Origin: a bacterium | Lineage (GTDB): Bacteria; Joyebacterota; Joyebacteria; Joyebacterales; Joyebacteraceae | Length of the DNA stretch: 41,984 bases | Direction of reading: 5' to 3' | Assembly (NCBI GenBank): GCA_025774545.1 | Contig: JALGVU010000005.1 | Span: 1-41,984 of the forward strand | Made by a program: the position numbers and the translations under genes | Notes under the pieces: generated by a model | Told to the model about the DNA's origin: nothing | Databases searched by the model: none | What the model saw: the letters and a program-made list of their open reading frames with translations, nothing else | In this document: positions 23,888 to 32,715 of the stretch, one piece after another | How positions within the stretch are numbered: position 1 is the first letter of the stretch | How the letters are laid out: each line of letters opens with the position of its first letter

Positions 23888-26800
23888 TCAGCGCACGACT
23901 CGCTTGAGGAACTTCTCTCCCCGCTCGGCTTGGATCTCGGGGAGGGCCTTGACGTTGATCCGGAAGTAGTACTGCCACTCGCCCTCGTAGTAGCGGCGCG
24001 TGAACTGCGCCTCCCAGCAGTGGAGATCCCGGTAGAGCGTGTACTCTTGGCTCGCGACCTCCTGCTCCTTGAGGTCGTAGTGGACGCGGTAGTTGACCCG
24101 CCAGTTCCGCGTCAGGGAGAGCGCGAACGTGCCGTCGGCCCAGTAGGTCTCGCTTCCGGGTTGCGCGCCGCGCGAGTAGCGGAAGGTCATCGAGGCTGAC
24201 CAGGGACGGGAGCCGGGGCGTCCGCTGAGGGACTGCCGGGCGACCTCCCTGCGGAGCTCGTCGACCGGCGAGTCCCCGTCGTCCCCGATGCGGTCCTCCC
24301 AGGGATCCGCGAAGTCGGAAGGAGACTCACCCGTCAGATCGATCGTCGCGGTCACCGTCGAGTTCTCGATGTCCCAGTCGTAGGTGTCGTGTCGCGTGTT
24401 CCAGCGCACGGAGAGCGCCCTGCCGGGCCTGAGCTCCAGGTTCGACGAGAGGTCCGCCCAGCGGTGATCGTCCTTCGTGAAGTCGTAGGAGCTCGACATC
24501 GACAGGCGGAGGAGGTTGTCGAGCTTCCTGATCTCCCCCCCGTCCTTGACCTTGAGCTGGAGCTTGTTGACGAGCGAGAGTCTCAGGGCCTCTCGCTCCC
24601 TCGGGGTCGATCCGAAGCCGCTCATCGTGTAGAAGATGTCCGTCCCGTCGTCGTTGAAGTACTGCGTGAAGTCCGGCGTCCACGAGAAGGAGGCCGAGGG
24701 CTCGATGATGTGCCGGACCGCCTCGAGCGGCCCGACCCTCGGGAAGAAGGTCCCGTAGACCGTCGTTCCCGCCGACACGCCGGCGTCGTACGTGAACCTC
24801 CCTGCGAACCGTTCGCCCAGCTTGTTGCGGTCGTACCAATTCTGGCGGAGGCTGACGCGCGGCGTGAGGTTGATCCAGCGCAGGATCTTCGTCGAGTTCC
24901 TGATCGACGCCCCGACCCCCACGCCCTGCCGGATCTCCGTCTCGTCCCCGTTCCTGTCCCGGTCGTTCACCGCGCCTGCCTTCCAGCTGTAGGAGGTCTT
25001 CGCGAGCCACGACTTCAAACCCGTGGCGCCGCCGGCGTTCGCGACGAGCGGCCGCTGAGAACCGGTCACGTCGATCTTAGGCAGAAGCTCCGACACGACG
25101 TCCTGATCGATCTCCTCACGCCGGTCGAGCGTGACGCCGACCGAGACGCGACTCCACCGCCCTCTCGTCCAGAACTGCGAGTGGAGGCTGCGATTCACGC
25201 TCTCCTGGATCGACTGGTTCGCGTCGCTCGCGTAGCTGGCGTCGCTCCTGAAGTCGCCGGACGCGCCCATCGTCCAGTTGCGTCCGAACTCCTGCCGATG
25301 TGACAGCTTGAGATCCCACCGCCTCTTGTCTCCGGAGAACTCCTGCATGAAGGACCCCGAGACCGACCCCGAGAGGACGTAGCGGAGCTTGTAGCGCGCC
25401 TCCGCGTGCGTGATCCAGCGCGTCTGCTCGTAGAAGTCGCCCCAGAGGGTCAGGTCCCAGTAGTCGCTCGGGGCCCAGTAGTAGCCGAAGTTCTTGATGA
25501 AGCGTCCGCTCGTCTGGCTCACGCCGATGTCGACCCTCGGGATGAGGAAGCCGGAGTGCCGCTTGGTCCGGATCGGGAAGACGTAGAACGGCAGCGCGAA
25601 GACGGGGATCTCGCCGATGTAGAGGATGACCGGCTTCGCGACGACCTTGTCGTCCAGGTAGATCTTCATCCGGTACGACTCGAGCCGGTAGTGGGGCTCG
25701 GGGTCGGAGCAGGTCGTGTAGACCCCGCCGGTCACGCGGAGCGTGCCGTCCTCCTCCCGGTGGATCCTCTCGCCGTAGTAGAGACCGTCCTCGAACGTCG
25801 TGACGCCCTCGATGACGGTTCCCGACCGCTCCTCGAGATCGTAGTTCAGGTTCTTCCCGACCAGCCTCTCTCCGCGCTCGTGGAGATCGGGCGAGCCTGA
25901 GGCGGAGAGCACCTGCTCCTCGGGATCGAAGACGACCTCGTCGGCCGTGAGGGCGGTCTCCTTGTACTCGACCGTGGCGCCGCCCGACAGGATGATCCTG
26001 TTCCTTCCCACGTAGTAGTCGATCCGGTCCGAGCTGTAGACGACGACCTCGAGCGCAACCGAGTCAGCGGGAGCGTCGACCGGCGCCTCTCCGTCGTCCG
26101 GCTCATCGGCAAGCTCATCCGGGGACGGAGCGTCCTCGGGGACGGCCTCGCCACCTTCCGGCCCCGCCTCGCCCTCCTTGGGCCCGGCCTCGCCCTCCTT
26201 GGGCCCGGCCGCAGTGCCCTCCTCCGGCCCCGCCTCGCCCTCCTTGGGCCCGGCCGCAGCGCCCTCCTCCGCCCCCGCCTCGCCCTCCTTGGGCCCGGCC
26301 GCGGCGCCCTCCTCCGGCTCAAACGTGTACGACCCTCTGGCCTCACCTCGGAACACGGCCCGCATGATGCTGCCCTCGGTGAAGAGCACGTCGATCCTGC
26401 GCGAGTCGACACGGTTCATCTCGCCCCGGTCGCCCACGACGTGCTCGCTCGCGGCCCGCCCGCGCACGGCGGTCAGGACCGGCTCCCCCTCCTGGAAGAA
26501 CATCGTGAGCGTGTCGCCGACCACGTGGCCGCGCTGCGGCTCGGCCGCGGGATCGCCGTCCTCGATGGTGTAGTCCGTGCGCGCGCGCCCCGTCGCCACC
26601 ACGCGGGAGATCCGTCCCTCGTCGACGAAGACGAGGATCCTCTCGCCCTTCAGGCGATCCGTCTCGCGCTCGACGGACGGACTGCCCTCGAGGACCATTC
26701 GGTCGTCCTCGGCGTAGATGGTCACGAGGCGCGCGCGCGCGGTCACGTCGTCCCGCACGATCTCGGCGTCGCCGTAGGCAATGACGGCGCCCGTAGAGCG

Positions 26801-27403
26801 GGAGAACTCGACGACCCGGGCGGTGAGCGTCGCGTCCGGATCGCCCTCGTCGTCGAAGGTGACGAGCACCGGCCCGTCCGACGCTCTGGCCTCGCGCCGG
26901 TCGAAGTCGTAGACGAGACGGCCGGCCGTGAGCTCGGAGGCGCCCTCGCGATCGACGGCGTTGACGTCCCCGACGCAGACCGCGACGCCGCTGCGGCGGA
27001 ACATCTCGATCCTCCGCGCGCGCGTGACGCCGGAGGTGTCCGCGTAGGAAGCGTTGCCCTTGAGGAGAGCGACGTCGGATCTCTGGTAGTAGAAGAGCGA
27101 GTCGCAGGCGATCTTCGTGAGGCCGTCGACCCCGTGAACGTTTCCGTGGACGAGCGCGACGCCGTGGGTGTCCCGGTAGATCCCGTGGTCGCCGACGATG
27201 GTCGCGCCGCCCTGGCGGATGGTCACGTTCCCCTCCAGGATGACCACCCGGCCTTCGGGACCTTCCTGCGCCTCGACCTCTTCGGCGGTGATCTCGAACG
27301 ATCCGGGGGGCAGCTCGGGCTCGGGAGGTTCCTGGGCGGCGGATTCCCCAGCGAGCAGGAGCGTGAGACCGAAGATGAGCACGAGCGAAGAGAGTTGCTT
27401 CAC
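23888..27403 (-). CDS. lptD: LPS-assembly outer-membrane protein LptD (OstA) with extended N-terminal domain
   Basis: LptD inserts LPS into the outer leaflet. The 1171-aa protein is far longer than E. coli LptD (about 780). After a signal peptide (residues 1-23, ending SAA) come many LptA-like beta-jellyroll repeats, such as VILEGNVTIRQGGATIVGD and VALVHGNVHG. A low-complexity insert of GPKEGEAGPEEG units (about 365-440) is followed by a second OstA segment (DRIDYYVGRNRIILSGGATVEYKE). The C-terminal half is the barrel, beginning VYTTCSDPEPHYRLESYRM with PVFALPFYVFPIRTKRHSG, typical of LptD. Few cysteines are present, so the disulfide pattern of E. coli is not conserved. GTG 27403 has GAGG upstream and starts a good signal peptide. 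Confidence 0.92.
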   Translation of the reverse strand: MKQLSSLVLIFGLTLLLAGESAAQEPPEPELPPGSFEITAEEVEAQEGPEGRVVILEGNVTIRQGGATIVGDHGIYRDTHGVALVHGNVHGVDGLTKIACDSLFYYQRSDVALLKGNASYADTSGVTRARRIEMFRRSGVAVCVGDVNAVDREGASELTAGRLVYDFDRREARASDGPVLVTFDDEGDPDATLTARVVEFSRSTGAVIAYGDAEIVRDDVTARARLVTIYAEDDRMVLEGSPSVERETDRLKGERILVFVDEGRISRVVATGRARTDYTIEDGDPAAEPQRGHVVGDTLTMFFQEGEPVLTAVRGRAASEHVVGDRGEMNRVDSRRIDVLFTEGSIMRAVFRGEARGSYTFEPEEGAAAGPKEGEAGAEEGAAAGPKEGEAGPEEGTAAGPKEGEAGPKEGEAGPEGGEAVPEDAPSPDELADEPDDGEAPVDAPADSVALEVVVYSSDRIDYYVGRNRIILSGGATVEYKETALTADEVVFDPEEQVLSASGSPDLHERGERLVGKNLNYDLEERSGTVIEGVTTFEDGLYYGERIHREEDGTLRVTGGVYTTCSDPEPHYRLESYRMKIYLDDKVVAKPVILYIGEIPVFALPFYVFPIRTKRHSGFLIPRVDIGVSQTSGRFIKNFGYYWAPSDYWDLTLWGDFYEQTRWITHAEARYKLRYVLSGSVSGSFMQEFSGDKRRWDLKLSHRQEFGRNWTMGASGDFRSDASYASDANQSIQESVNRSLHSQFWTRGRWSRVSVGVTLDRREEIDQDVVSELLPKIDVTGSQRPLVANAGGATGLKSWLAKTSYSWKAGAVNDRDRNGDETEIRQGVGVGASIRNSTKILRWINLTPRVSLRQNWYDRNKLGERFAGRFTYDAGVSAGTTVYGTFFPRVGPLEAVRHIIEPSASFSWTPDFTQYFNDDGTDIFYTMSGFGSTPREREALRLSLVNKLQLKVKDGGEIRKLDNLLRLSMSSSYDFTKDDHRWADLSSNLELRPGRALSVRWNTRHDTYDWDIENSTVTATIDLTGESPSDFADPWEDRIGDDGDSPVDELRREVARQSLSGRPGSRPWSASMTFRYSRGAQPGSETYWADGTFALSLTRNWRVNYRVHYDLKEQEVASQEYTLYRDLHCWEAQFTRRYYEGEWQYYFRINVKALPEIQAERGEKFLKRVVR
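26163..26320 (-). repeat. 45-bp in-frame repeats within lptD
   Basis: About three and a half near-identical 45-bp copies encode GPKEGEAGPEEGAAA. On the plus strand they share ctcgccctccttgggcccgg. The array lies between two OstA-like parts of LptD. Its unit length is a multiple of three, so copy changes keep the frame. Confidence 0.85.
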
Positions 27404-27453
27404 GGAACGCGCCTCACGAGTGCGATCGGGAAGGAAGAAGGAGCGGCCTCGCG

Positions 27454-28407
27454 TCAGCGCCCAGGGAGCTCGTCCCGGGCCAGGAGCGCCGCCCCCACGA
27501 CACCGGCGTCGTGGCCGAGTTCCGCAAACACCAGGCGGGGCAGTCTGAGCCCGTAGCTCGCCGTCCTCCGCTCGAGTTCCTCCCGGGCGGGTGCCAGAAG
27601 CGCCTGGCCGATCGCCGACACCCCTCCCCCGAGCACGACCACGTCGGGATCGAGGATGAAGGCGAAGTTCGCGAGGCCGACGCCGAGGAGTCGTCCCGTC
27701 TCCGTCACGACGTCGAGCGCTACGGCGTCGCCCGCGTTGGCAGCCTCGCCGACGACCTGCGCCGTGAGGGCTCCCTCGGCCGCCGCGGCCGCCATCGACG
27801 ACGGGCGTCCGCTGGTGAGGGCCTCGCGCGCCCGTTCGACGATGGCCCCGGCGTTCACGAACCGCTCGAGGCAGCCGTCGTTTCCGCAGGCGCAGACCGG
27901 CCCGCCGGCTTCGATCGTCGCGTGCCCGACCTCGCCCGCAAACCCGTGGGCGCCCCGGTAGAGCCGGCCTCCGAAGACCATCCCGCCTCCCACGCCCGTC
28001 CCGAGCGTGAGCATCAGGGCGCTCGCTGCCCCCCGGGCCGCTCCGATGTGGTACTCGGCGTAGGCGGCCGCGTTCGCGTCGTTGTCGACGAGAGTAGGGA
28101 GGTTCGTCGAGGTCGCGATGAGATCCGCGAGTTTGACGTCGTGCCAGGTGGGAAGATTCGGTGAGGCGATGACCGTGCCGGTCCGGCCGTCGACGAGCCC
28201 GGCGGAGCCGACGCCGCAGGCCGTGGGCTCCTCGGACGGGTGCGCCCTGATGAGCGCCGCGGCAAGCCGGGCGACCAGCTCGACGGCCTCGGCAGGCTGC
28301 CCGCCCGACCAGCCGCTCGCCGACGATGCGACGACGACGGCGTCGCTGGCGACGATCCCGGTCTTGATGTTGGTGCCGCCTATGTCGACGCCGAGGTAGT
28401 GGGCCAC
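27454..28407 (-). CDS. ROK-family sugar kinase (glucokinase-like)
   Basis: The 317-aa product belongs to the ROK group. It has the ATP motif LGVDIGGTNIKTG at the N-terminus, the substrate-site segment DNDANAAAYAEY, LTLGTGVGGG and the zinc motif CACGNDGCLE (consensus CxCGxxGCxE) with the preceding GEVGH. It lacks the N-terminal helix-turn-helix of ROK repressors, so it is a kinase, most probably glucokinase; GlcNAc or mannose kinases look similar. The start is GTG 28407, 6 bases after the previous gene, with a weak ribosome site, consistent with translational coupling. Confidence 0.9.
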   Translation of the reverse strand: MAHYLGVDIGGTNIKTGIVASDAVVVASSASGWSGGQPAEAVELVARLAAALIRAHPSEEPTACGVGSAGLVDGRTGTVIASPNLPTWHDVKLADLIATSTNLPTLVDNDANAAAYAEYHIGAARGAASALMLTLGTGVGGGMVFGGRLYRGAHGFAGEVGHATIEAGGPVCACGNDGCLERFVNAGAIVERAREALTSGRPSSMAAAAAEGALTAQVVGEAANAGDAVALDVVTETGRLLGVGLANFAFILDPDVVVLGGGVSAIGQALLAPAREELERRTASYGLRLPRLVFAELGHDAGVVGAALLARDELPGR

Positions 28408-28413
28408 GGCGGC

Positions 28414-29532
28414 CTAGACCTCGCCGCCGAAAAGGAGGGAACGGCCGCTCTCCGTGTCGAAGAAGTGGGAGCTCTCCATGTCGAAGATGAGGTCGACGTC
28501 GGAGTTCACCGCGGGCGGCACCCTGACGTCGATCCGTGCGACCATGTCCCTCTCCTCGAGGCGGAAGTAGAGGAATATCTCGTTCCCCATGGGCTCGACG
28601 ACGTCCAGGTGGGCGGTCACCCTCGCCGGCGCGGCGACCCTGTCGGCGTCGGCGATCTCGAAGATGTCCTCCGGACGAACGCCGAGGACGACCTGCCTGT
28701 CGCTCACGTCACCGAGCGCTCGGGCCCGCTCTGGCGGCACTGGCGCGCGAAACGCGCCGGCCTCGAACACCGTCGATCCGTTCTCGCGCGTGAGCCGGCC
28801 CTCGATGAAGTTCATCGCCGGACTCCCGATGAAGCCAGCGACGAACTGATTGACCGGCTTCTGGTAGATCGTGAGCGGGTCCGCCACCTGGTGCGCGACG
28901 CCGTCCTTCATGACGACGATGCGGCTGCCCATCGTCATCGCCTCGACCTGATCGTGCGTGACGTAGATGATCGTGGCCTTGAGGCGCTCGTGGATCTTGC
29001 TGATCTCGGTCCGCGTCTGCACCCTGAGCTTCGCGTCGAGGTTCGAGAGCGGTTCGTCGAACAGGAACACCTTGGGCTTCCTGACGATCGCTCGGCCGAC
29101 CGCGACGCGCTGGCGCTGTCCGCCGGAGAGCGCCTTCGGACGGCGATCGAGGAGCGCCGCGATGTCGAGGATGTCGGCCGCCTCTCGCACGCGCTGATCG
29201 ATCTCCTCCCGGGGGTACTTCCGGAGCCTGAGGCCGAAGGCCATGTTGTCGTAGACCGTCATGTGGGGATAGAGCGCGTAGTTCTGAAAGACCATCGCGA
29301 TGTCGCGATCCTTGGGCGGAACGTCGTTCACGAGGCGGTCGTCGATGAGGATCTCGCCGCTGGTGATCTCCTCCAGTCCGGCCACCATGCGGAGGAGGGT
29401 CGACTTCCCGCAGCCGGACGGCCCGACCAGAACGACGAACTCCCTGTCGTGGACCTCGAGGTCCATGTCCTTGACGGCCACGACCGTGCCGTCGAAGATC
29501 TTCGTTACCCCCTTGAGGACGACATTGGCCAT
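28414..29532 (-). CDS. Carbohydrate ABC transporter ATPase (UgpC/MsmK/MalK family)
   Basis: The 372-aa ATPase has Walker A GPSGCGKST, the Q-loop FQNYALYPHMTVYDNMAFG, signature LSGGQRQRVAVGRA, Walker B VFLFDEPLSNLDAKLR and H-loop YVTHDQVEAMTMG. A C-terminal TOBE/MalK-like regulatory domain follows (about 240-372). This is the family of shared ATPases for sugar or glycerol-3-phosphate importers. No permease or binding protein lies in the window, so it may serve several transporters elsewhere, as MsmK does. It sits between folC and a sugar kinase. ATG 29532 has a strong site, GGGAGGTAGGAG. Confidence 0.94.
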   Translation of the reverse strand: MANVVLKGVTKIFDGTVVAVKDMDLEVHDREFVVLVGPSGCGKSTLLRMVAGLEEITSGEILIDDRLVNDVPPKDRDIAMVFQNYALYPHMTVYDNMAFGLRLRKYPREEIDQRVREAADILDIAALLDRRPKALSGGQRQRVAVGRAIVRKPKVFLFDEPLSNLDAKLRVQTRTEISKIHERLKATIIYVTHDQVEAMTMGSRIVVMKDGVAHQVADPLTIYQKPVNQFVAGFIGSPAMNFIEGRLTRENGSTVFEAGAFRAPVPPERARALGDVSDRQVVLGVRPEDIFEIADADRVAAPARVTAHLDVVEPMGNEIFLYFRLEERDMVARIDVRVPPAVNSDVDLIFDMESSHFFDTESGRSLLFGGEV

Positions 29533-29551
29533 CTCCTACCTCCCGGGAGCG

Positions 29552-30868
29552 TCACGCTTCGAGCGCCTGACCGACGCCGAGACTCTTCATGACATCGCCA
29601 ACAGTGTAGTGGGAACCCGTGACCAAGACAAGGTCTCCTTCTCGCGCCTCGGAGAGCGCCCCCTCGATCGCGGCCCCGGCCGAAGGGATCACGCGGCTCT
29701 GGATTCCGAGGTCCGTGGCAATGGCCGCGAGGTCCTCGGGATCGGCGGCTCGCTCGCTGGCCGGGCGCGTGAAGACCATGAGATCGGCGCGACCGGCGAA
29801 CTCCGCGATGTACCCGCGCGCGTCCTTGTCTCCCATGATGCCGAGCACGACGATCGCGCGCTCGTAGTCGAAGACCTCGAGCACGGCGTCCATGAGGGCG
29901 CGAGCCCCGTCGGGGTTGTGCGCAACGTCCGCCACGAGCGTGGGCCGCCTGTCGATGATCTGCATGCGCCCGATGCAGCAGGCCTCGGCGAGCCCCCGCC
30001 GAACGGCCGCCTCCGTGAGCTCGATCAGCCCGATCCTGTCCAGCTCGACGAGGCTCACGAGCGCGCTCGCAGCGTTCTCGACCTGGTGGCGGCCGAGCAT
30101 CGAGATCGACAGCTCGTCGTACGACGCGGGTCCGTGGTTGAAGTTGAAGAGGCTTCCCGCGGGAGTCACCGAGACGCTGTCCAAGACCGACTCGCGCGAG
30201 ACGGGTACGAAGTGCGCCTTCCGCGCCGCGGCGACGCCGCGGATGACCTCGAGCGCGACGCCCTCGGCGCCGCAGACGACCGTCCCGTCCTCGCGGATGA
30301 TCCCGGCCTTCTCCGCGGCGATCACGGCCGGGTCGCTTCCCAGGACCTCCGTGTGGTCGATCGCGATGCGGGTGATGACCGAAAGGACCGAGTCGAGCAC
30401 GTTCGTCGCGTCGAGCCTGCCGCCGAGGCCCACCTCGGCCACGACGAGATCGACCTCCTCCTCGGCGAAGTAGAGCGCCGCGGCGGCCGTGGTGATCTCG
30501 AAGAAGGTCGCCTCGATCTCGTCCGCCCCGGGCTTGAGCTCCTCCATGAGCTCGACGACCCGCTCGCGCTCGATGGCGACCCCGTTCACGGTGATCCGTT
30601 CCGTGAAGTCGATCACGTGCGGCGACGTGTAGAGGCCCGTCTCGATCCCGTGCTCGGTGAGCGCGGAGGCGATCATGCAGGAGGTCGAGCCCTTGCCGTT
30701 GGTTCCTCCGACGTGCACGACGCGGAAGCGCCGGTGAGGATCACCGACGCTGCCGAGAAGCCGCTCGACACGTTCGAGGCCGGGCTTCATGACGAAGCGA
30801 TGCCGCGCGAACAGCCAGTCGATGCACGACTGGTAGGAATCAAAGGCCTTGTTTTCTTGCTTGGCCAA
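29552..30868 (-). CDS. folC: Folylpolyglutamate synthase / dihydrofolate synthase
   Basis: Adds glutamate to dihydropteroate or folates. The 438-aa Mur-ligase-type protein has the P-loop HVGGTNGKGST (about 52-62), TSPHVIDFTERI, the EVGLGGRLDATN motif, DHTEVLG and the C-terminal ADVAHNPDGARAL, all family signatures. I accept TTG 30868 as start because GGAGG lies 6 bases upstream; this is inside accD, with a 29-base overlap. The pairing accD-folC recurs in many genomes. Confidence 0.95.
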   Translation of the reverse strand: MAKQENKAFDSYQSCIDWLFARHRFVMKPGLERVERLLGSVGDPHRRFRVVHVGGTNGKGSTSCMIASALTEHGIETGLYTSPHVIDFTERITVNGVAIERERVVELMEELKPGADEIEATFFEITTAAAALYFAEEEVDLVVAEVGLGGRLDATNVLDSVLSVITRIAIDHTEVLGSDPAVIAAEKAGIIREDGTVVCGAEGVALEVIRGVAAARKAHFVPVSRESVLDSVSVTPAGSLFNFNHGPASYDELSISMLGRHQVENAASALVSLVELDRIGLIELTEAAVRRGLAEACCIGRMQIIDRRPTLVADVAHNPDGARALMDAVLEVFDYERAIVVLGIMGDKDARGYIAEFAGRADLMVFTRPASERAADPEDLAAIATDLGIQSRVIPSAGAAIEGALSEAREGDLVLVTGSHYTVGDVMKSLGVGQALEA

Positions 30869-31745
30869 GCGTGTCCTCCGCGGTGCCCCGCCGGTCGTCG
30901 GTGAAGAAGTCGATGACCTTCACGACGGCGTTCTTCAGCTCCTTGCGGTGCACGACCATGTCGATCATGCCGTGGTCGAGCAGGAACTCGGCCCGCTGGA
31001 AGCCGTCGGGCAGGTCCTGCTTGATCGTCTGCTGAATCACCCTGGGACCTGCGAAACCGATGAGCGCTCCCGGCTCGGCGACGATGACGTCGCCGAGAGA
31101 GGCGAAGCTCGCGGTCACACCGCCGGTCGTCGGGTGGGCCTGGATCGCGACGTGGAGGAGCCCCTCATCGTCGAGCTTCGCGAGCATCGCGCTGGTCTTG
31201 GCCATCTGCATGAGCGAGAGGATCCCCTCCTGCATCCGGGCCCCGCCCGTGCTCGAGAGGGTGATCAGCGGCACGCGCTCCTCGATGGCCATCCTCGTCA
31301 GCCGCGCGATCTTCTCTCCCATCACCGAACCCATGCTCCCGCCCAGGAACGCGAAATCGAGGATCGCCATCATGGCCAGATGCCCGCCCACCCTGGCGCT
31401 CCCGGTCAGGACCGCCGAATTGTGGCCGGTCTTCTTCTTGGCGGCGACCAGTCGGTCGGCGTACTTCTTCGAGTCGACGAACCCCAGGGGATCGACCGAC
31501 TCGATCCCCGTCAGAAGCTCGACGAAGCTGCCGTCGTCCGTGAGAACGTCGCGGTACTGCGCCGCCGAGATACGGAAGTGGTAGTTGCACTTGCTGCACG
31601 TCCACAGGTTCCGCTCGAGCTCCTTGTGATAGATGATCTCCGAACACCCCTCGCACTTGCGCCAGAGGCCGTCCGGCATCTCGCGTTTCTTGGCCTCCTT
31701 GATGCCGCGCTTGCGTCTCCTGAGCCACGATAGCTGGTCTTTCAT
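30840..31745 (-). CDS. accD: Acetyl-CoA carboxylase carboxyltransferase subunit beta
   Basis: With AccA it forms the carboxyltransferase of acetyl-CoA carboxylase, the first step of fatty acid synthesis. The 301-aa product has the N-terminal zinc finger C31-x2-C34-x15-C50-x2-C53, then the crotonase-like core with LSSTGGARMQEGILSLMQM and HPTTGGVTASFA, and IGFAGPRVIQQT. ATG 31745 has a strong GGGGGAGGT site; an open frame further upstream passes through a hairpin. accA is not in the window. Confidence 0.97.
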   Translation of the reverse strand: MKDQLSWLRRRKRGIKEAKKREMPDGLWRKCEGCSEIIYHKELERNLWTCSKCNYHFRISAAQYRDVLTDDGSFVELLTGIESVDPLGFVDSKKYADRLVAAKKKTGHNSAVLTGSARVGGHLAMMAILDFAFLGGSMGSVMGEKIARLTRMAIEERVPLITLSSTGGARMQEGILSLMQMAKTSAMLAKLDDEGLLHVAIQAHPTTGGVTASFASLGDVIVAEPGALIGFAGPRVIQQTIKQDLPDGFQRAEFLLDHGMIDMVVHRKELKNAVVKVIDFFTDDRRGTAEDTLGQARKQGL

Positions 31746-31781
31746 GTGACCTCCCCCTTGGAGGGTCCTTCTCCGGGTCGC

Positions 31782-31803
31782 GCCTGAGCCCTCGTGCTCA
31801 GGC
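31782..31803 (-). promoter_or_regulatory. Hairpin in the accD leader
   Basis: A perfect 8-bp inverted repeat, gcctgagc (31782-31789) with gctcaggc (31796-31803), about 37 bases before the accD start. There is no U-tract. It could affect stability or act as an attenuator; function not known. Confidence 0.4.
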
Positions 31804-31889
31804 AGATCGCGTGTCGCCGCGTCCCCAGACGGGGCCCACGCCCCGGGCCTCACGCCGCCGCGCGAGCGCCGGCGCTTCAGGCCGCCAGT

Positions 31890-31917
31890 ATTATAGCCTC
31901 TTCACGACCTCCGACAC
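31890..31917 (-). promoter_or_regulatory. Candidate accD promoter overlapping the stop codon of the upstream gene
   Basis: A perfect -10 TATAAT (31895-31890) contains the TAA stop of the phosphorylase gene. The best -35 is weak (GTGTCG, 31917-31912, 16-base spacer). The predicted leader to accD is about 140 bases and holds the hairpin at 31782-31803. Confidence 0.45.
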
Positions 31918-32715
31918 GAGCGAAACGAGCCGCCGGGCGCCGTCCCGCCCTGCCGCCAGCACCTCGCTGTGGGTCGTCTCGTGGAACCGCCCCGGAAGGG
32001 GGACGTTCGTGATGAGCGACACCCCGGCGACCTCGAGGCCACGCGCGTGGGCCGCCTGGACCTCCGAAACGGTCGACATCCCGACCGCCGACGCCCCCAT
32101 GAGCCGCGCCATCCGGATCTCGGCGGGGGTCTCGTAGGTCGGTCCCAGGGACCCGAGGTAGACGCCCTCCCGGAGACCGATCCCGAGCGAGAGCGCCGAC
32201 TCGCGCGCCAGACGGCGGAGCCGCTCGGAGTAGGCGCCACCCATCCGGAACGTGGGTCCGTCGAGCCTGCGCGGCCCGGTGACCATCGAGATCTGATCGG
32301 CGACGGCCATGAGATCGCCGACGTCGAAGCCGGGATCGATCCCTCCGGCGGCGTTCGTCACGATCAGGACGGAAGTGCCGAGCTCCGCCAAGAGCCGGAC
32401 CGCGAACGTCACATCGGAGGGCGGGTGGCCCTCGTAGTGGTGGATCCGCCCCGAGAAGACGAGAATCTCCTTGCCGCCCAGCTCGCCCGAGTAGACGGCG
32501 CCACGGTGCCCCCTCACGGCGGCGGTGAGCATGCCGGGGATCTCGTCGTAGGGCAGCTCGACCGGATCCCGGAGGCCGTCCACGAAGGTCGACAGCCCCG
32601 AGCCCAGGATGACTGCCGCGCGCGGCCTCCTCGTCCCCTCGCCTCGCACCGCGTCGACGGCGGCCGAGAGGTCGCCGTCTGTCGTCCCGCGTGGAACGCT
32701 CCGTCGCCTCGTCAC
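31891..32715 (-). CDS. Purine nucleoside phosphorylase (PunA/PNP type)
   Basis: Phosphorolyses purine nucleosides to free base and ribose-1-phosphate. The 274-aa product has ILGSGLSTF, FSGRIHHYEGH, VTNAAGGI, YLGSLGPTYETPAEIR and VGMSTVSEVQAAHARG, the signatures of the trimeric PNP/MTAP family. Length and GPTYET context favour PNP over MTA phosphorylase, but the family includes both. Its start shares ATGA with the rimI stop. Confidence 0.92.
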   Translation of the reverse strand: MTRRRSVPRGTTDGDLSAAVDAVRGEGTRRPRAAVILGSGLSTFVDGLRDPVELPYDEIPGMLTAAVRGHRGAVYSGELGGKEILVFSGRIHHYEGHPPSDVTFAVRLLAELGTSVLIVTNAAGGIDPGFDVGDLMAVADQISMVTGPRRLDGPTFRMGGAYSERLRRLARESALSLGIGLREGVYLGSLGPTYETPAEIRMARLMGASAVGMSTVSEVQAAHARGLEVAGVSLITNVPLPGRFHETTHSEVLAAGRDGARRLVSLVSEVVKRL

